This document shows positions 5,316-9,080 of a stretch of 9,080 bases of DNA, in pieces. Source of the stretch: Burkholderiaceae bacterium. Lineage in GTDB: Bacteria > Pseudomonadota > Gammaproteobacteria > Burkholderiales > Burkholderiaceae. The position numbers and the translations under genes are program-made. Each line of letters begins with the position of its first letter. Positions within the stretch are counted from its first letter, which is position 1. Under the pieces are notes generated by a model, which saw only the letters and a list, made by a program, of their open reading frames with translations, was not told the DNA's origin and did not search any database. The stretch is taken from the NCBI GenBank assembly GCA_022701965.1, contig JAKONL010000116.1, forward strand, positions 1-9,080. Reading direction: 5' to 3'.

Positions 5316-6242
5316 TCACTCGATGTTCTGAACCTGCTCGCGCATCTGCTCGATTAGCACCTTCATGTCGACGCCGATGCGCGTCATTTCCAGGACGGCG
5401 GATTTCGATCCCAGCGTGTTGGCTTCGCGATGCAGTTCCTGGATCAGGAAATCCAGGCGCTTGCCGACCTCGCCCCCCTTGGCGAGCAGGCGCTCGATCT
5501 CGTCGAGGTGCGAGGCGACGCGGGTCAGCTCCTCGGCGACGTCGATGCGGATCGCGAAGGCCGTGGCTTCGGTCAATGCGCGGTCCCGTGCCGCCTCGGG
5601 CAGCGTGCCGCCGTTGGCGCCGCCGGCCAGTCCCATGGCGTCCTGCCAGCGTTCGAGAAAACGCGTGCGCTGCTGCTCGACCAGCTGCGGCACCAGCGGG
5701 CCGGCCTGCGAAGCCAGAGTGCGCAGCTGCGCGACGTGATCCCGGAGCATCGTCGCCAGGCGCGCACCCTCGCGCTCGCGGGCGGCCATCAGGCTCGCGA
5801 GGGCCTTTTCGGTCACCTCGACCAGCTCCGTGCTCCAGTCGCCGCGTGCCGAACTCTCGCTGCCGGCCAGACGCAGCACGTCGGCGACGCTGAGTTCGCG
5901 GGCGCCGGGCAGCCAGGCGCGGATGCTGTCCTGCACGCCGTTCAGGCGCTGCAGCAGCCGGGTCGACGGCTCGGCGATGCCGGACTGCGCGGTGTGCTCG
6001 ACGGCGGCGCGCACCTCGACCTTGCCGCGCTTGAGCCGGCTCGCGAGCAGTTCGCGCAGGGCGGTCTCGTGCTGGCGCAATTCTTCGGGGAGCTTGAAGG
6101 TGAGGTCGAGAAACCGGCTGTTGACCGAGCGGATCTCGATGCCCAGTCGACCGATGGAAACGGGCCGCGCATCGGCCTCGGACGGGGTTCCGACGGGGCC
6201 GTTCTGGCCGCTCGCGTAGCCGGTCATGCTGTAAACTGGCAT
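5316..6242 (-). CDS. yicC: YicC-family endoribonuclease
   Basis: YicC proteins are cytosolic RNA endonucleases; the E. coli member has been linked to small-RNA turnover. The 308-aa product begins MPVYSMTGYASG, the family N-terminus, followed by an insert of about 18 residues before IEIRSVNSRFLDLTFKLPEEL, then RGKVEVRAAV. The C-terminal DUF1732 region ends with RLDFLIQELHREANTLGSKS and the highly conserved EQMREQVQNIE. Its length is slightly above the E. coli protein (about 287 aa), mostly because of that N-terminal insert. The start at 6242 is fixed by an AGGGAGG site on the complement of 6247-6253 and by family alignment; an in-frame ATG further upstream would add 44 non-family residues. It diverges from the kinase-phosphatase-rph-rdgB unit. 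The yicC/rph neighbourhood is conserved in E. coli, which supports a shared RNA-metabolism context. Confidence 0.95.
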   Translation of the reverse strand: MPVYSMTGYASGQNGPVGTPSEADARPVSIGRLGIEIRSVNSRFLDLTFKLPEELRQHETALRELLASRLKRGKVEVRAAVEHTAQSGIAEPSTRLLQRLNGVQDSIRAWLPGARELSVADVLRLAGSESSARGDWSTELVEVTEKALASLMAAREREGARLATMLRDHVAQLRTLASQAGPLVPQLVEQQRTRFLERWQDAMGLAGGANGGTLPEAARDRALTEATAFAIRIDVAEELTRVASHLDEIERLLAKGGEVGKRLDFLIQELHREANTLGSKSAVLEMTRIGVDMKVLIEQMREQVQNIE

Positions 6243-6330
6243 TGAGCCTCCCTGTGATTTCTTGCTGCGCGGAGGCCTTGACGCAGCGCTCGCCGCGTCG
6301 CCCGATTGCCTTCGGCGAAACTCCCGGATT
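6243..6330. promoter_or_regulatory. Divergent promoter region between yicC and the kinase gene
   Basis: These 88 bases must hold, or lie next to, the start signals of both transcripts. The yicC ribosome site (complement of 6247-6253) is clear. For the rightward unit a TTGACG at 6278-6283 matches the -35 consensus at 5 of 6, but 17 bases later only CCCGAT follows, which is a poor -10. I see no convincing operator palindrome here. Confidence 0.3.
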
Positions 6331-7338
6331 ATGTCAAAGGTCAAACCCTCGCCTCTCCTGCCCGAAACGGTCATCGGCGGCTACCGCGTGGTGCGCCGCC
6401 TGTCGGCGGGCGGCTTCGGCGTCGTCTATCTCGCGGTCGACCACAGCGGCGAGCAGGTCGCGATCAAGGAATACCTGCCGTCGTCGCTCGCGACGCGCGG
6501 CATCGGGGAGCTGGCGCCCCAGGTGTCGGCGGACAAGCTCTCTCTCTACCGGCTGGGCCTCAAGAGCTTCTTCGAGGAAGGGCGCTCGCTGGCGCAGATC
6601 TCGCACGCCTCGGTGGTCAGCGTGCTCAACTTCTTCCGCGAGAACGAGACCGTCTACATGGTCATGAACTACCTGGAAGGCGCGACGCTCCAGGACTTCA
6701 TCGTGACCGCGCGCGACCTGAAGAAGCAGAAGGTGTTCCGCGAGTCGACCATCCACTCGCTCTTCGACGAGATCCTGCGCGGCCTGCGGATCGTCCACCA
6801 GCACAAGATGCTGCACCTGGACATCAAGCCGGCCAACATCTTCGTGACCGACGACGACCGCGCCGTGATGATCGACTTCGGCGCCGCGCGCGAGGTGCTG
6901 TCCAAGGAAGGCAACTTCATCCGCCCGATGTACACCCCCGGCTTCGCCGCGCCCGAGATGTACCGCCGCGATTCGTCGATGGGTCCGTGGACCGACATCT
7001 ACGCGATCGGCGCCTGCATCTATGCCTGCATGCAGGGCTATCCGCCCAACGACGCGCCGCAGCGCATCGAGAAGGACCGCCTCGGCCTGTCGCTCTCGCG
7101 GCTGCGCGGCATCTACTCGGACAACCTGATCGAGGTCGTCGAATGGTGCATGTCGCTCGATCCGCTGTCGCGTCCGCAGTCGGTCTTCGCGCTGCAGAAG
7201 GAACTCAGCCGCGAAGGCGAGCGCCGCTACACCAAGCTGAGCGTCGGCGAGAAGGTGCGCCTGTCGATCGACAACATCCGCTCGCCCGAGAAGAAGTCCC
7301 TGCCCAAGGCCGCCGCACCGACGACGCGTCCCGCATGA
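6331..7338 (+). CDS. Serine/threonine protein kinase, cytosolic, non-RD type
   Basis: This is a Hanks-type kinase of 335 aa that transfers phosphate from ATP to Ser/Thr of partner proteins. Visible motifs: Gly-rich loop SAGGFGVV at 25-32 (first Gly of GxGxxG replaced by Ser25), ATP-anchoring Lys46 in VAIKEYLP, catalytic loop H162-L-D164-I-K166-P-A-N169, metal-binding Asp182-Phe-Gly in MIDFGAAR, and APE at 207-209 closing the activation segment. HLD instead of HRD makes it a non-RD kinase. The KEYLP variant is typical of a proteobacterial branch often paired with PP2C phosphatases. There is no membrane segment, PASTA, FHA or other sensor domain; after the kinase fold (about 18-290) only a basic, Pro/Ala-rich tail of about 30 residues remains. 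ATG 6331 is preferred because it gives a short leader to the kinase core; its Shine-Dalgarno is weak. It overlaps the phosphatase by four bases (ATGA), indicating translational coupling and a matched pair. Confidence 0.94.
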   Translation: MSKVKPSPLLPETVIGGYRVVRRLSAGGFGVVYLAVDHSGEQVAIKEYLPSSLATRGIGELAPQVSADKLSLYRLGLKSFFEEGRSLAQISHASVVSVLNFFRENETVYMVMNYLEGATLQDFIVTARDLKKQKVFRESTIHSLFDEILRGLRIVHQHKMLHLDIKPANIFVTDDDRAVMIDFGAAREVLSKEGNFIRPMYTPGFAAPEMYRRDSSMGPWTDIYAIGACIYACMQGYPPNDAPQRIEKDRLGLSLSRLRGIYSDNLIEVVEWCMSLDPLSRPQSVFALQKELSREGERRYTKLSVGEKVRLSIDNIRSPEKKSLPKAAAPTTRPA

Positions 7339-8246
7339 AGTTCTCCGTCTTCCAGGTCAGCAGGAAGGGCGGCCGCCTCAAGAACGAGGACCGCATGGGG
7401 TATTGCTATACCCGCGAGTCGGGCCTGTTCGTGCTGGCCGACGGCATGGGCGGCCATCCGGAGGGCGAGGTCGCCGCTCAGATGGCGCTGCAGACCATCG
7501 CCGCGCGCTACCAGCGCGAGGCCCGTCCGGCGCTCAAGGACGTGAGGTCGTTCCTGTCGAGCGCAGCCATCTCCGCGCATCAGCAGATCATGCGCTATGC
7601 GGGCAACAAGGCCATGCTCGACACGCCGCGCACCACCGTCGTCGCGGCCGTGCTCCAGGGCAACACGGCGACCTGGGCGCATTGCGGCGACTCGCGCCTC
7701 TACGTGGTGCGCGACGGCGCGCTCGTGACGCGCACACGCGACCATTCGCATGCCGAGCGTCCTCGTCCCGGCGCCGGCGACGATCCGGTCAACCGCAACC
7801 TGCTGCTGACCTGCCTGGGCTCGCCGACCACGCCCGTGATCGATGTCTCCGCGCCGCTGCACCTGCAGCGCGGCGACCGGCTGATGCTGTGCTCCGACGG
7901 TGTCTGGGGCGTGCTCGACGACGAGACCATCGTGCACGTGCTGTCCTCCGGCAAGCCGGTGTCGGACGCCGCGCCCGAGCTTGCCGAAATGGCGTTGCGC
8001 GAGGGCGGCGTGCGCAGCGACAACGTCACGCTCATCGTCGTCGAATGGGAGATGCCCGACGTGCCCGGCGTGAGCCGCGTGTCCACCGACAGCATCAGCG
8101 ACGGCGTGTTCGCCTCGACCATCCAGGACGATGCTCCGTCGGACGACGAACCCGACCAGATCGAGGATCTCGACGAGGCGACCATCGAACGCTCGATCGC
8201 CGAGATCAACGAAGCCATCCGCCGCTCCGCGGCCCGAAAAATCTAG
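7335..8246 (+). CDS. PP2C-family serine/threonine protein phosphatase
   Basis: This is a metal-dependent phosphatase of 303 aa expected to remove phosphate from Ser/Thr, most likely reversing the adjacent kinase. PP2C motifs occur in order: N17-E-D19 (KNEDRMG), metal-binding Asp36-Gly37 in [18 protein letters not shown] at 118-123, CSDGVWG with Asp188, and SDN at 228-230 (Asp229 completes the metal site). The catalytic domain ends near residue 240. A tail of about 60 residues follows: a Ser/Thr-rich stretch ([11 protein letters not shown]), a very acidic segment around 265-282, then a charged helix ending in basic RRSAARKI. The tail could be a docking or regulatory element or a kinase substrate; that is inference. 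There is no signal peptide or membrane segment. Its ATG overlaps the kinase TGA, so translation is probably coupled. Confidence 0.95.
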   Translation: MKFSVFQVSRKGGRLKNEDRMGYCYTRESGLFVLADGMGGHPEGEVAAQMALQTIAARYQREARPALKDVRSFLSSAAISAHQQIMRYAGNKAMLDTPRTTVVAAVLQGNTATWAHCGDSRLYVVRDGALVTRTRDHSHAERPRPGAGDDPVNRNLLLTCLGSPTTPVIDVSAPLHLQRGDRLMLCSDGVWGVLDDETIVHVLSSGKPVSDAAPELAEMALREGGVRSDNVTLIVVEWEMPDVPGVSRVSTDSISDGVFASTIQDDAPSDDEPDQIEDLDEATIERSIAEINEAIRRSAARKI

Positions 8247-8262
8247 TTCTCCCGCTTCCACC

Positions 8263-9000
8263 ATGACTGCATTCACACGAAGCGGCGGCCGTGCCGCCGA
8301 CCAGCTGCGCCCGGTGCGCATCACCCGCGGATTCACCATCCATGCCGAGGGCTCGGTGCTGATCGAGTTCGGCCAGACGCGCGTGCTGTGCACCGCCTCC
8401 GTCGAGGACAAGGTGCCGCCGCACAAGAAGGGCAGCGGCGAAGGCTGGGTGACGGCCGAATACGGCATGCTGCCGCGCGCCACCCACACCCGCAGCGCCC
8501 GCGAGGCCGCCAAGGGCAAGCAGACCGGCCGCACCCAGGAGATCCAGCGCCTCATCGGCCGCTCCATGCGCGCGGTGTTCGACCTGAAGGCGCTGGGCGA
8601 ACGCACGATCCATCTCGACTGCGACGTGCTGCAGGCCGACGGCGGCACCCGCACGGCGGCCATCACCGGCGCCTTCGTCGCCGCGCAGGACGCGGTGAAC
8701 CGGCTGATCGTGGCCGGCCAGCTCGCCGCGTCGCCGATCCGCGGCCACGTCGCGGCGATCTCGGTGGGCATCGTCGAGGGCACGCCGCTGCTCGACCTCG
8801 AATACACCGAGGACTCGGCCTGCGACACCGACATGAACGTCGTCATGACCGGCGCCGGCCACTTCGTCGAGGTGCAGGGCACGGCCGAGGGTGCGGCCTT
8901 CACGCGTGCCGAGATGACCGCGCTGCTCGACCTCGCCGAGAAAGGCATCGGCGAGCTGGTCGCGATGCAGCAGGGCGCGCTCGCGTCGCCTGCGGCCTGA
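8263..9000 (+). CDS. rph: Ribonuclease PH
   Basis: RNase PH is a phosphorolytic 3'-5' exoribonuclease that trims tRNA 3' ends and degrades structured RNA, working as a hexameric ring in the cytosol. The 245-aa product is full length (E. coli about 238). Motifs: [22 protein letters not shown] at 13-34, [14 protein letters not shown] near 65-78, [16 protein letters not shown] near 89-104, phosphate-binding GGTRTA at 127-132, and the catalytic Asp pair Asp184 and Asp190 in [13 protein letters not shown] 8263 is the family start. The 16 bases between the phosphatase stop and this start are pyrimidine-rich with no Shine-Dalgarno, so translation may depend on ribosomes from upstream. It sits third in the kinase-phosphatase-rph-rdgB unit. 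Unlike E. coli K-12 rph, there is no frameshift. Confidence 0.97.
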   Translation: MTAFTRSGGRAADQLRPVRITRGFTIHAEGSVLIEFGQTRVLCTASVEDKVPPHKKGSGEGWVTAEYGMLPRATHTRSAREAAKGKQTGRTQEIQRLIGRSMRAVFDLKALGERTIHLDCDVLQADGGTRTAAITGAFVAAQDAVNRLIVAGQLAASPIRGHVAAISVGIVEGTPLLDLEYTEDSACDTDMNVVMTGAGHFVEVQGTAEGAAFTRAEMTALLDLAEKGIGELVAMQQGALASPAA

Positions 9001-9025
9001 CGTCGCCGATGCACCGCACGCCGCG

Positions 9026-9080
9026 ATGAAGCTGGTCCTCGCCTCCAACAACGCCGGCAAGCTCGCCGAACTGCAGCCCC
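9026..9080 (+). CDS. rdgB: XTP/dITP diphosphatase (RdgB/HAM1), N-terminal fragment cut by window end
   Basis: Only 18 codons are visible: MKLVLASNNAGKLAELQP. The LASNNAGKLAEL stretch is the characteristic start of HAM1/RdgB proteins, which hydrolyse non-canonical purine triphosphates such as ITP, dITP and XTP to monophosphates and so keep them out of DNA and RNA; Asn8 and Lys12 belong to the substrate-binding loop. It starts 25 bases after rph, the same order as in many proteobacteria, and no start-proximal Shine-Dalgarno is obvious. The short fragment limits certainty, but motif and position agree. Confidence 0.85.
   Translation, partial: MKLVLASNNAGKLAELQP

Noticed and set aside
6226..6240. 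TAAACT near the yicC start as a -10 for the kinase gene
   Set aside because: No -35 or extended -10 TG is at the right distance, and it lies within the yicC start codons.
7227..9014. A 595-codon open frame on the minus strand opposite the phosphatase and rph genes
   Set aside because: It is a shadow of the strongly GC-biased codons of well-recognised plus-strand genes; its product is low-complexity and matches no family I know.

Overview
The window is GC-rich chromosomal DNA with a strong preference for G or C at third codon positions. Its gene content (Slt-type lytic transglycosylase, GcvA-like LysR with a DUF2917 protein, standalone BLUF protein, YicC, kinase/phosphatase pair, rph, rdgB) points to a betaproteobacterium of the order Burkholderiales, probably near Comamonadaceae. 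That placement is inferred from protein character, not from a search. Genes fill almost the whole window; no intergenic gap exceeds about 155 bases. I see no rRNA, tRNA, insertion sequence, phage gene or CRISPR array.

Left part (1-2567): a periplasmic soluble lytic murein transglycosylase reads leftward off the window edge. It is divergent from a 5-formyltetrahydrofolate cyclo-ligase gene whose start codon lies only nine bases from the transglycosylase start, so each promoter must lie inside the other gene.

Middle part (2580-5308): three regulatory genes and one DUF2917 gene. A GcvA-like LysR regulator diverges from the small DUF2917 gene, with two short palindromes between them. A BLUF blue-light sensor diverges from a Crp/Fnr-family regulator, with a perfect 7-bp-arm palindrome between them. 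The Crp/Fnr protein has cysteines at FNR-like spacing but lacks one of FNR's essential four. The BLUF protein has the flavin-binding Tyr, Asn and Gln but differs at the usual Trp and Met positions.

Right part (5316-9080): yicC (an RNA endonuclease family) diverges from a compact rightward unit: a Ser/Thr protein kinase, a PP2C phosphatase overlapping it by four bases (ATGA), RNase PH, and the start of rdgB (inosine/xanthosine triphosphatase), which is cut by the window end. The yicC-rph association is also seen in E. coli. Here a writer/eraser phosphorylation pair sits between the two RNA-processing genes. The kinase is cytosolic and non-RD (HLD instead of HRD).

Nothing here is clearly a new defence or mobile system. 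The most interesting leads are the BLUF/Crp-Fnr divergent module with its shared palindrome, and the kinase-phosphatase pair embedded between yicC and rph-rdgB.
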